64,000 nucleotides of DNA from JANXSS01 sp040385645 (GTDB lineage: Bacteria; Pseudomonadota; Gammaproteobacteria; Burkholderiales; Burkholderiaceae_D): positions 124,001 to 188,000 of the forward strand of contig JAZKGZ010000004.1 of assembly GCA_040385645.1 (NCBI GenBank). Reading direction: 5' to 3'. Positions 53,935-61,924 of the stretch are shown in pieces. Made by a program: the position numbers and the translations under genes. Below the pieces are notes generated by a model. That model was given only the letters and a program-made list of their open reading frames with translations. It did no database searches and was not told where the DNA came from. Positions within the stretch are counted from its first letter, which is position 1. Each line of letters begins with the position of its first letter.

Positions 53935-54689
53935 ATCAACCGTATGCCACCTCCATCCCGGGTCAGCCCAACCGATCTTTCGTCAAAAAATTGATCGACG
54001 AGGCGGCGCGCCCCTACCGCGCTGCCGGTCGTTTCGCCTGGCATTTTGCGCGTGGCAAACTTGGTGGCGATCCGGTGTTCGTCGGCATGCTGGCACACGG
54101 ACTGCTGCCCCCTTGCGCTCGCATTGTCGATATCGGCTGCGGCCAGGGCTTGCTCGCAGCATGGCTCAAGGCCGCGAAAACGCTGCAGGATCGAGGGTAC
54201 TGGCCGGCCGGTCTGCCGCCGGCTCCCGATCCGATCTCGATACACGGCATCGAATTAATGGCGCGCGATGTCGCCCGCGCTCGGGCAGCCCTTGGCGACG
54301 CGAATCAGATGGCGCTGCGCTTCACGGTCGGTGACATGTGCGATGTCGATTTTGGGCAAGCCGACGCGGTGGTGATCCTCGACGTATTGCATTATGTCGA
54401 TGTCGCCGCGCAAAACGAGGTATTGCGTAGAGTTCGAGATACATTGACGCCCAACGGGCGATTAATACTGCGGGTTGGCGACGCCAATGGCGGCTGGCCG
54501 TTTCGCTTTAGCGTCTGGGTCGATCATGCGGTGACATTCGCGCGTGGGCATCGACATTCTCAGCTGCATTGCCGACCACTTTCGGCTTGGCAGGCAACAC
54601 TCGCAGAACTCGGATTCAGCGTGCGCACGATACCGATGAACCAGGGAACGCCATTCGCCAATATACTGCTGGTGGGCGCATTGCAGTAG
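53931..54689 (+). CDS. Class I SAM-dependent methyltransferase
   Basis: The 252-residue cytosolic enzyme has the SAM-binding motif RIVDIGCGQGLLAAWL, an acidic loop (IHGIELMARDVARAR), FTVGDMCDVDFG and DAVVILDVLHYVD. It likely methylates the aromatic head (O- or C-methylation) of the polyene. The ATG overlaps the deacetylase stop (ATGA); 39 bases separate it from the ketosynthase gene. Confidence 0.88.
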   Translation: MNQPYATSIPGQPNRSFVKKLIDEAARPYRAAGRFAWHFARGKLGGDPVFVGMLAHGLLPPCARIVDIGCGQGLLAAWLKAAKTLQDRGYWPAGLPPAPDPISIHGIELMARDVARARAALGDANQMALRFTVGDMCDVDFGQADAVVILDVLHYVDVAAQNEVLRRVRDTLTPNGRLILRVGDANGGWPFRFSVWVDHAVTFARGHRHSQLHCRPLSAWQATLAELGFSVRTIPMNQGTPFANILLVGALQ

Positions 54690-54728
54690 TACGCTGACCA
54701 ACCATCGAAATCCTTCAAGAGTGACGAC

Positions 54729-55922
54729 TTGACTCCCCTGCTACTTTCCGCATTTACGACGACGACCTGCCTCGGAAGAGGACTTGCACCGACCCTTGAT
54801 GCATTGCGTGCACGTCGCAGCGGCCTTCGTCGATGCGATTTTGACAGTGTCGAACTCGATACCTTTATAGGCACCGTCGATGGCGTCGATCAGGTGCGTA
54901 TCCGGCAAGACCTGCAGCCATACGATTGCCGCAACAACCGCTTGTTGCAGCTGACGCTGGAACAGGATGGCTTCAGCGATTTGGTAGCCGCAGCAGTGAG
55001 GCGATACGGCGCTGAACGCATCGGTATGTTTCTGGGCACCAGCACTGCCGGTATTTTGCAGACTGAACTGGCGTTTCGCCGTCGCGATCCCGGTACCGGT
55101 GCCCTGCCCGCTGATTTTATTTACAGGACCACCCACAACACATTTTCCGCGAGCGATTTTGCCCATCGATATTTCAGCCTGAGCGGGCCGGCAGCCACCA
55201 TCTCCTCGGCCTGCTCGTCGAGCGCCAAAGTGTTCGCCTCGGCGCGACGCATGATCGAAGCCGGCGTCATCGATGCGGCCGTGGTTGGTGGCGTCGATTC
55301 GCTTTGCCTGACTACGCTGTACGGATTTAGTTCGCTCGGCCTGCTTTCCGACACCGCTTGCCGCCCTTTCGACGCGCACCGCTCCGGCATTTCCATCGGC
55401 GAAGCGGCGGCATTGGTGCTATTGGAAAAAATACCCGACAAGCCGGATACAAATTCAATCTTGTTGTTAGGCGTCGGTGAATCCAGCGACGCGCATCACA
55501 TGTCGTCGCCTCATCCGGAAGGCCTCGGTGCCGCGCTCGCCATGCAACAGGCGCTGGCGTCTGCAGGCATTACTGCGCAAAAGATCGATTACATCAACCT
55601 GCACGGCACCGCTACGCCCACTAATGATGCAGCCGAAGGCAAAGCCGTGTACGACTTGTTCGGGCCCGGAGTCGCTTGCAGTTCAACCAAAGGTGCCACC
55701 GGCCATACGCTCGGCGCTGCCGGTGGCGTCGAAGCCGTCGTGTGTGCATTGGCATTGCGGCACGGCTTTATGCCGGGCGGTGTCAATACTACGGACCTGG
55801 ACCCTGCCCTGCCGCTCAACTATTTACGCGGCAATGAAGAGCATCGTATCGACCGGGTCCTGAGCAATTCTTTCGGCTTCGGCGGCACCAATTGCAGCCT
55901 GGTTTTTGGCAAGGCAAATTGA
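54729..55922 (+). CDS. Beta-ketoacyl-ACP synthase (type II PKS ketosynthase)
   Basis: It condenses malonyl-ACP with the growing aryl-polyenoyl chain. The 397 residues contain the complete Cys-His-His set: C162 in ISSACSSSAK, H290 in NLHGTATPTND, and K319/H324 in STKGATGHTLGAAGG. It ends with SNSFGFGGTN. The start is TTG 54729 (MTPLLLSAFTTTT), with AAGAG upstream, and gives the normal N-terminus. It resembles ApeO/XanH-type enzymes and is paired with the KS-like protein that follows. Confidence 0.92.
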   Translation: MTPLLLSAFTTTTCLGRGLAPTLDALRARRSGLRRCDFDSVELDTFIGTVDGVDQVRIRQDLQPYDCRNNRLLQLTLEQDGFSDLVAAAVRRYGAERIGMFLGTSTAGILQTELAFRRRDPGTGALPADFIYRTTHNTFSASDFAHRYFSLSGPAATISSACSSSAKVFASARRMIEAGVIDAAVVGGVDSLCLTTLYGFSSLGLLSDTACRPFDAHRSGISIGEAAALVLLEKIPDKPDTNSILLLGVGESSDAHHMSSPHPEGLGAALAMQQALASAGITAQKIDYINLHGTATPTNDAAEGKAVYDLFGPGVACSSTKGATGHTLGAAGGVEAVVCALALRHGFMPGGVNTTDLDPALPLNYLRGNEEHRIDRVLSNSFGFGGTNCSLVFGKAN

Positions 55923-55933
55923 TCACAACCGAC

Positions 55934-56764
55934 ATGTACGACTTGACTGCCACAACCCTGATGAAGACCACCCTTTGTGCCTACATTGACGGCATCGGCA
56001 TGCTGGGGCCGGGCTTCGACAACTGGCCCAGCGCCACTGCGGTGTTGCGTGGCGAGGTGGCATACCGATTCCGTCCGTGCGTGCTGCCGGCACCGGCGCT
56101 ATTGCCACCCGCCGAACGACGTCGTTGCGGACCGATCATCAAGCTTTCCCTGGCGATCGGACTCGAAGCGGCCGAGATGGCCGGGCTCGACATCGCCACC
56201 CTGGCGACGGTGTTTTCCGCATCCGGCGGCGATGGCGCGAATTGCCATGAAATCTGTGAAATGCTGGCCTCCGACGACCGCCTGATTTCTCCCACCCGAT
56301 TTCATAATTCGGTACATAACGCCGCCGCCGGTTACTGGAGCATCGCTGCCAAGGCTCGGGCCACGTCGTCGGTACTCTGCGCCTATGACGGCAGCTTCGG
56401 TGCCGGGTTACTGGAAGCCCTCACGCAAGTGGTGGTGGAGCGCATACCCTGTTTGGTGATCGCCGGCGACACCAGCTACCCGCAACCATTGCAGGCAACC
56501 CGCCCGATTCCGGATGCATTCGGCGTTGCGCTGGCACTAACGCCCAATCGCTCCGAACACTCGATTGCACGCGTGTGCATCGATCTCTGCGACGGCGAGG
56601 CAGACAAGCTCGACGATCCCGGCCTGGAAACCGTGCGCACTAGCATTCCCGCAGCACGAAGCCTGCCATTGCTACGAGCCCTGGCCCGTTGCGAAGCAGC
56701 GATGCTGACGCTCGACTATCTCGAGAATCGTCGCCTGACGGTGCAGGTGACGCCTTGCAACTAG
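55934..56764 (+). CDS. Ketosynthase-like chain-length-factor protein
   Basis: The product (276 residues from ATG 55934) is a short relative of ketosynthases, covering only the N-terminal KS fold (FSASGGDGANCHEICEML, ISPTRFHNSVHNAAAGYWSIA). The condensing motif is absent: the expected Cys region reads SVLCAYDGSFGAGLLEAL, and no HGTxT or KxxxGH motif follows. It corresponds to the chain-length-factor-like ApeC type that partners with the ketosynthase. ATG 55961 (MKTTLCAYIDGIG) is an alternative start, and both lack a clear ribosome site. The next gene begins inside its last codons. Confidence 0.82.
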   Translation: MYDLTATTLMKTTLCAYIDGIGMLGPGFDNWPSATAVLRGEVAYRFRPCVLPAPALLPPAERRRCGPIIKLSLAIGLEAAEMAGLDIATLATVFSASGGDGANCHEICEMLASDDRLISPTRFHNSVHNAAAGYWSIAAKARATSSVLCAYDGSFGAGLLEALTQVVVERIPCLVIAGDTSYPQPLQATRPIPDAFGVALALTPNRSEHSIARVCIDLCDGEADKLDDPGLETVRTSIPAARSLPLLRALARCEAAMLTLDYLENRRLTVQVTPCN

Positions 56765-57198
56765 ACCATGCCTGGATCGCGTCACATATTCCGCACCAGG
56801 GAACGATGTGTCTGCTGCATGCCGTGCAGGAGTGGAGCCCGGAGCGGCTCCTCTGCAGCGCAGTCAGCCACTACGCGATTGACAATCCGTTGCGTTCGCA
56901 CGGCCGGCTGGCAGCAGCATGCGGCATTGAATATGCGGCGCAGGCAATGGCGGTGCACGGTGCGCTGATTGCCAACGGTGCGCCACAGCGGCAAGGATAT
57001 CTGGCGAGCGTGCGTGGCGTTGCCCTGCACGTGCCTCGGCTCGACGACCTCGCCCAACCACTCGACATCGAAATCGTGCGATTTTCTGGCGACGACAACA
57101 CCATCCTTTACGATTTTTCTATCAGGGTTGAGCGGTCGCTATTGCTTGAAGGCCGAGCGGCGGTCTTCATGCAATCTATCGAAAGAATTTTCAATTGA
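56755..57198 (+). CDS. Hotdog-fold 3-hydroxyacyl-ACP dehydratase (ApeP-like)
   Basis: The 147-residue FabA-related dehydratase is the second of the cluster. It shows ASHIPHQGTMCLLHAV (active His in a PHxxxM motif) and AAACGIEYAAQAMAVHGAL with the central-helix acid. I place the start at TTG 56755, with AGGTG six bases upstream, overlapping the previous gene by ten bases. An ATG 66 bases further up lies entirely within that gene. It should work with the ketoreductase that overlaps its stop. Confidence 0.85.
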   Translation: MQLDHAWIASHIPHQGTMCLLHAVQEWSPERLLCSAVSHYAIDNPLRSHGRLAAACGIEYAAQAMAVHGALIANGAPQRQGYLASVRGVALHVPRLDDLAQPLDIEIVRFSGDDNTILYDFSIRVERSLLLEGRAAVFMQSIERIFN

Positions 57199-57926
57199 GT
57201 ACTACAGCAAAACGTGCGCTGGTCACCGGTGGCAGCGGTGCCATCGGCGCTGCCATCTGCCGTAGCCTGGCAGCAGATGGCCATCATGTCTATGTGCATG
57301 CCAACACAAATCGCACAGCTGCCGAATCTGTCGTTGCGGCTATTCAAACCGCAGGCGGCACTGCGGAGGTACTGGTGTTCGATATTACCGATGCAGTAGC
57401 CGTACAGGCAGCACTGCAGCCGCTGGTCGAAGATGCGCCGATACAGATCTTGGTCAACAATGCCGGCATTCATGACGACGCGGTATTTCCAGGCATGCAG
57501 CCGGCTCAATGGCATCGCGTAATCGATGTGTCCCTCAACGGCTTCTTTCACGTCACACACGGTTTGATGATGCCGATGATTCGCAGCCGTTGGGGCCGCA
57601 TCATCAATATATCGTCGATCGCAGCGCTCACCGGCAACCGCGGCCAGGTCAATTATTCCGCGGCAAAGGGTGCGCTCAATGCCGCCACAAAGTCGCTGGC
57701 GCTGGAAGTTGCCAGTCGCGGCATCACAGTAAACGCGGTAGCGCCCGGCATCATCGACAGCGACATGAGTGCCGGCACCTTCGACCAGCAAGCGATTAAT
57801 CGCATGGTGCCGATGAAGCGCGCCGGTACGCCGCAGGAGGTGGCGGAACTAGTGCGGTTTCTCGGTTCGGCAGAGGCGGCTTATATTACCGGGCAGATCA
57901 TTTCCATCAATGGCGGGATGATTTAA
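57195..57926 (+). CDS. 3-oxoacyl-ACP reductase (FabG/ApeQ-like ketoreductase)
   Basis: This 243-residue SDR reduces the beta-keto group after each condensation using NADPH. Motifs are LVTGGSGAIGAAICRSL, NNAG, the catalytic Ser in INISSIAAL and YSAAKGAL with active Tyr/Lys; the end YITGQIISINGGMI is typical of FabG. TTG 57195 overlaps the dehydratase stop as TTGA. It is the last clear gene of the plus-strand operon. Confidence 0.92.
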   Translation: MSTTAKRALVTGGSGAIGAAICRSLAADGHHVYVHANTNRTAAESVVAAIQTAGGTAEVLVFDITDAVAVQAALQPLVEDAPIQILVNNAGIHDDAVFPGMQPAQWHRVIDVSLNGFFHVTHGLMMPMIRSRWGRIINISSIAALTGNRGQVNYSAAKGALNAATKSLALEVASRGITVNAVAPGIIDSDMSAGTFDQQAINRMVPMKRAGTPQEVAELVRFLGSAEAAYITGQIISINGGMI

Positions 57927-58669
57927 GAAACTTTTCTAGAGTAACGGCTCGCACCCGGCATTAAAGTAAAGTAAATCAATTACATAGATTTAAAGTAGTA
58001 CGCTGGCATGAATCTAGATCACTACTAAAGTAGCATTTACATGTTAAGTACTACTCCAATGCCATGAAAACAAACCCAGATATTGCACAAACTCTAGAAG
58101 ATGCAATTACGTATCGCCGCATATTTCAAAAATGCCGGCCTGCACTGCCCAGACGGACACACTCCTGAATTTCCACCTGCCTACGATATCGTTGCCTATT
58201 CCGCTTTCAGCCGGAACGTCGCCCACGCGTTAATGATTTTGCCGAACGAATTGCGGCCCAATATGAAGCAATATCGTGTGGGCAACGAAAACCGACCCTA
58301 ACAGACTTGACTATGCGTTATGGCCGGCCATGGTCGAAGCCTCAACCATCACCGGCCAGCAAAAAAGCGTTTATTGGAGCACTTACACAGTTGTCGTCTC
58401 AAAGCGCCGAAGTTACGGCTGATATGGATGTAACGACTGGAGATGGCATTGACTAGAGTTGAGCGTGGTTAAGTTTGATTCATAGAATTTTTATTGTTTC
58501 GTCGTCATATTTCGATGAAAAAAGCTATTTAATGCAAAAGGTTATAAATTTTCGATGGAAGTTAAAGCATTTCGAGACTTCGGTTGCTTTTGCTGAGTGC
58601 TTGTAAAGCGAGTGAACATAGCTAAAAGGCAGGAATGTCTACTCGAGCAGAAAAAGTCCATAAAACCTG
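57927..58669. other. AT-rich gap between the two convergent pigment gene groups
   Basis: The 743 bases have a clearly lower GC content than the cluster genes. Near the left end, AGTAGTACGC, AACTACT-like and AAGTACTACTCC repeats occur (57990-58060). The only coding signal is the interrupted frame listed separately. I see no convincing bidirectional terminator. It may be a scar of an old insertion or of a lost gene. Confidence 0.5.
58064..58456 (+). pseudogene. Possible interrupted small gene
   Basis: From ATG 58064 the frame reads MKTNPDIAQTLEDAITYRRI and meets TGA at 58166-58168. The same frame then stays open for 95 codons to TAG 58454, including VNDFAERIAAQYEAIS and TDLTMRYGRPWSKPQPSPA. 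The middle part looks more protein-like in another frame (GLHCPDGHTPEFPPAYDIVA), so one or two frameshifts are also possible. I do not recognise it. It may be a decayed gene or noise. Confidence 0.3.
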
Positions 58670-60352
58670 CTACTGCAGCCTTGCAATAGCGTCTTGAATT
58701 TCTTCCAATCTCTTACCACGAGTATTGACGCCTGCACGCATTAGCATCACCGCCGAAATAAGCAGCGGCACGGCGATCAGAATCGCCGATATCGCCAGAT
58801 TACCCAGCAAGCCGAGCACACCGAACCCCGCGCCGAGAATGCCGCCGAATTTGGAACTGGCGGCGATGACACCGGAGCCGGTTGCACGCAGGTGCACCGG
58901 ATAAATTTCTGCCGCATAAGGCAGCAACGTGGCGATCACGCCGCTGGCGCTGACCAGCAACGCCGCCGTCGCTATGATCAGCGCCACGGTGGAACTGGTG
59001 CCAATCATGCCCATGATAAAAAATGCCAACAGACTAGCGACCGTGAGCAGGATGAATGCGATCAGGGTGCCAATGCTGCTCCAACGGTGATACATCCAGA
59101 TTACCAACGCAATCCCGGGCAGCGCGATGAATGCCGAGCGTGCCAGGAGCGCACTTGCCGTTGCCGCGTCCATTCCCATGGTGCCGAGATTGACAGGTAA
59201 CCACAACAGAAAGCCGAAATTTGCTAGGCCCCAGCCGATGCCGCACATACCTAACCCGTAAGTCAAGGCGGCATGATCGCCGCGCAGTAAATCGATCGTT
59301 ACAGCTTTTCTTGTCGCGTTTGTATTTACTGCGCCTATTTTTGTTGGGTCTGTTTTCGTTGCGTCTGTTTCTGCTATTGCCTTTCCAGAAAACTGCGCCA
59401 GTACTCTGCGCGCCTCCTGTTCCAGCCCGGCCTGGACCAGAAAGCGTGGCGACTCCGGGATATACCGATCCAAAAAAATGATCAAGGCACCGGTTGGCAA
59501 CCCGAGTAGCCACAGTACCCGCCAGCCATATGTCGGCTCCAGCAGGCTCGCCGCTCCCGCTGCCGCGAGATAGCCGGCGGAAGTACCTACACCTCCCAGG
59601 GCAACCAGCAGCCAGCCGCGGTGCACGGTCGGGATCATTTCGGCCATCAAGGTGAAGGCAATCGGTAGCAGACCGCCGGCGGAGGCACCCATGAGAAAGC
59701 ACATCGCCAGATTCCACTCAAACATCGGCATCGCGCCACAGATGGCGGTGCCGATGAACATCAACGCCGATAGCAAAATCGCGGCGCGGCGTCCGAATAC
59801 ATCGGCCAGCCGCCCCCAGACGATCGAGCCAACCGTCGTGCCGGTCAAGGCGACCAGCGCTAGCAGGCCGGCGACGGGTTTGCCGATCTGATACTCCTGC
59901 ATCACGCCGGGCATGACGAAGCCGAGGGTCGCAGGTTTCATCACATCTACGATCAACGCTATCACCAACACCGCGACCAGCTTCCAATGTTCGCGGTTCA
60001 GCGCTACACCGTCGGCGACGTGGAATTGCAGTATCGAATCTGATTGCAGCGGACGCCGCAGCGCATCGAGGCGGGGCATCAAACCGTAAGCAGCCAGCAG
60101 CAGCCCGAGCGGTATCACCGCCATGCCGATCAACATCGTCGTGTCCATCGGCATGCCAACCATCTGGTAACCCATGTGCGACGCGTGAATGAACATCGGC
60201 AGGTGTGCGAGCACGCCGCCGGTCAGAGCGGCGCAACCGAGCCAAAAAGCGAGAGGATGATGAAAGGACAAGCGGTCTACCTTTATTTGATTTTTAATCG
60301 TATCGATCTTATTCGCACAAACCTTAACCGTATCAAGCGCGGCAGGTGCCAT
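58670..60352 (-). CDS. MFS transporter with extra N-terminal membrane segments
   Basis: The 560-residue inner-membrane protein has two additional N-terminal spans (FWLGCAALTGGVLAHLPMF, MLIGMAVIPLGLLLAAYGLM) before a 12-span major facilitator core. The core has the loop 2-3 motif GRLADVFGRRAAI and PESPRF after span 6, as in sugar porters and aromatic-acid symporters. The central loop holds a Thr/Asp/Ala/Lys repeat encoded by 15-base units. Placement beside a chorismatase suggests that it moves an aromatic acid or a pigment precursor, which is inference. ATG 60352 (MAPAALDTVKVC) has GGGG upstream; its start overlaps the glycosyltransferase end by 70 bases. Confidence 0.88.
   Translation of the reverse strand: MAPAALDTVKVCANKIDTIKNQIKVDRLSFHHPLAFWLGCAALTGGVLAHLPMFIHASHMGYQMVGMPMDTTMLIGMAVIPLGLLLAAYGLMPRLDALRRPLQSDSILQFHVADGVALNREHWKLVAVLVIALIVDVMKPATLGFVMPGVMQEYQIGKPVAGLLALVALTGTTVGSIVWGRLADVFGRRAAILLSALMFIGTAICGAMPMFEWNLAMCFLMGASAGGLLPIAFTLMAEMIPTVHRGWLLVALGGVGTSAGYLAAAGAASLLEPTYGWRVLWLLGLPTGALIIFLDRYIPESPRFLVQAGLEQEARRVLAQFSGKAIAETDATKTDPTKIGAVNTNATRKAVTIDLLRGDHAALTYGLGMCGIGWGLANFGFLLWLPVNLGTMGMDAATASALLARSAFIALPGIALVIWMYHRWSSIGTLIAFILLTVASLLAFFIMGMIGTSSTVALIIATAALLVSASGVIATLLPYAAEIYPVHLRATGSGVIAASSKFGGILGAGFGVLGLLGNLAISAILIAVPLLISAVMLMRAGVNTRGKRLEEIQDAIARLQ
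59315..59374 (-). repeat. 15-bp imperfect tandem repeats in the MFS gene
   Basis: Four 15-base units (plus-strand pattern tgcgtctgttttcgt with variants) encode ATDATKTDPTKIGAVNTNA-like sequence in the cytoplasmic loop after span 6. The unit is a multiple of three and could change copy number without breaking the frame. Confidence 0.7.
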
Positions 60353-61068
60353 AAAAACCCCATAAATAGGCGGGCATGCATCCAGGTCAGCAGCGTGTTG
60401 TCGCGCAGGTAGCGAAAATGCGAAATGCCGCCCTGCGTGGTCGTGAAATATCGAACCGGTGCCGACAGGTTCACGGGCGACACCCCGCGCCAGCACAGAC
60501 GCACCACCGCTTCCGGATCGAAATCGAAGCGACGCATCCAGCGCCGGCCGTGCATCACGGCCCGCAACGGTGCGATCGGGTAGACGCGAAAGCCGAACAA
60601 AGAATCGCCGATGCCGGCCCAAAGGGTTTCGAGATTGGCCCACCAATTGGAGATTTTTCGGCCATTTACACGCAGTGAGGGCGCGTCGGTATCGAATACC
60701 GGTTTACCTAGAATCATGGCTGCCGGGTTTTTCATCGACTCGGCCATAAACCGCGGAATCAATTGCTGCGGATGCTGGCCGTCGGCATCCATGGTTAGAG
60801 CGTGGGTGAAGCCACGTGCTGCCGCTTGGTCCAAGCCTTGCAATACTGCCGCGCCCTTGCCGTAATTGATCGGCAGAACGATGACGTGCATGCCCGTATC
60901 TTCGAGAGCCATCGCCTGCAATGCCGACGTGGTGCCGTCGGTGCTCCCATCGACGACGACCCATACCGGGTTCCAACAGGCCCGAGCGGCCCGTACTGTT
61001 TCCAGCACCTTCGGGCCAGGGTTGTAACTGGGTATGAGTACCAAATGGGTTAATGAAGGCGAAAACAT
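60283..61068 (-). CDS. GT2-family glycosyltransferase
   Basis: The 261-residue enzyme has a GT-A fold with LVLIPSYNPG at the start, VDGSTDGTTSAL and the metal-binding DADGQHPQQL (DxD). The C-terminal part includes FRYLRDNTLLTWMHARLFMGFLW, a short membrane-associated helix. It probably transfers a sugar to the polyene lipid or its head group. ATG 61068 (MFSPSLTHLVLIP) gives family length; upstream codons overlap the acyltransferase gene. It follows that gene by seven bases. Confidence 0.88.
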   Translation of the reverse strand: MFSPSLTHLVLIPSYNPGPKVLETVRAARACWNPVWVVVDGSTDGTTSALQAMALEDTGMHVIVLPINYGKGAAVLQGLDQAAARGFTHALTMDADGQHPQQLIPRFMAESMKNPAAMILGKPVFDTDAPSLRVNGRKISNWWANLETLWAGIGDSLFGFRVYPIAPLRAVMHGRRWMRRFDFDPEAVVRLCWRGVSPVNLSAPVRYFTTTQGGISHFRYLRDNTLLTWMHARLFMGFLWHLPRLIRLRFVRIRSIRLKIK

Positions 61069-61075
61069 TGCGCGA

Positions 61076-61900
61076 TCATTGCAACGCTGCAGTTTCACTC
61101 TGCGCATTAGGATCGGCAGCGCAGGTTGTGCCGGCCGACGCATTGAAAGGCAATTGTGCATCCGCCAACGCCTCGGCAAAATAGCGCTCGAGTTGCAGCA
61201 TGAACTCGGTCGTGTCGTCGGGCGCATCGAAACGCCGCCCCAACCGTACTTTGAATGTCAGCGGTAGGCGCGGTATGCGATATACCGGCCAGCCTTTTGT
61301 GAGAAATGGCGAATCGGTTTCGATCAATACGGTCTGCACCGGCACTTGGGCACGACATGCGATAAGGCCAATGCTGCCCTTGAGCGGATTTACGGGGTGC
61401 CGCAGGGACCGCGTTCCTTCTGGAAATAGCAACAGATGGCCGCCCTGGCGCAGATCGCCGATCGCCAGCATGATCATCCGGCGCAAAGATTCGTTGCGAA
61501 TATAACCGGCCAAGCGCGAGCCAGTTCCTAGAAACAGATTGCCGACCAGTTCGCCTTTCATGATGCAGCTTACGTTCGGCAGGCGCGAGACGATCATTAC
61601 CACGTCCCATAGCGATGGATGATTCGGTGCGATGATCAGCGGTGCCTGGTTTTTTAGCGCATCCAGTTCCGACAGATCCAGGTGAAAGCGTCCGGTCGAA
61701 CTCAATACTTTTAAATAGACGCGAAATGCCGACATGATCACGAACCGGCCGAGCCGCATGCCTACCGGCCGTGGCAAGATCGCATGCAATAGCAGCGCCG
61801 GCAACGACCATCCGAGGCAAAGCAAGCCAATCAGCAGCAAGCACGCATAGAAGATCGTGTATTCATAAGCTCTGAGAAAGGCTTGGAACAGGCGTTTCAT
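61076..61900 (-). CDS. PlsC-like 1-acyl-glycerol-phosphate-type acyltransferase
   Basis: This 274-residue inner-membrane enzyme has an N-terminal hydrophobic hairpin (YACLLLIGLLCLGWSLPALLL) and the PlsC motifs NHPSLWD (HX4D catalytic dyad), GNLFLGTGSRLAGY and LFPEGTRS. It probably attaches the polyene acyl chain or another acyl group to a glycerolipid; xanthomonadin-type pigments are lipid-linked. It lies between the chorismatase and glycosyltransferase genes on the same strand. Confidence 0.9.
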   Translation of the reverse strand: MKRLFQAFLRAYEYTIFYACLLLIGLLCLGWSLPALLLHAILPRPVGMRLGRFVIMSAFRVYLKVLSSTGRFHLDLSELDALKNQAPLIIAPNHPSLWDVVMIVSRLPNVSCIMKGELVGNLFLGTGSRLAGYIRNESLRRMIMLAIGDLRQGGHLLLFPEGTRSLRHPVNPLKGSIGLIACRAQVPVQTVLIETDSPFLTKGWPVYRIPRLPLTFKVRLGRRFDAPDDTTEFMLQLERYFAEALADAQLPFNASAGTTCAADPNAQSETAALQ

Positions 61901-61924
61901 GATCGTAATTTCAAACTGGAAAAA

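Noticed and set aside
60353..60646. Longer MFS start that would add 98 residues
   Set aside because: The added part is Arg-rich, lies antisense in character within the glycosyltransferase frame, and the ATG at 60352 has its own GGGG ribosome site.
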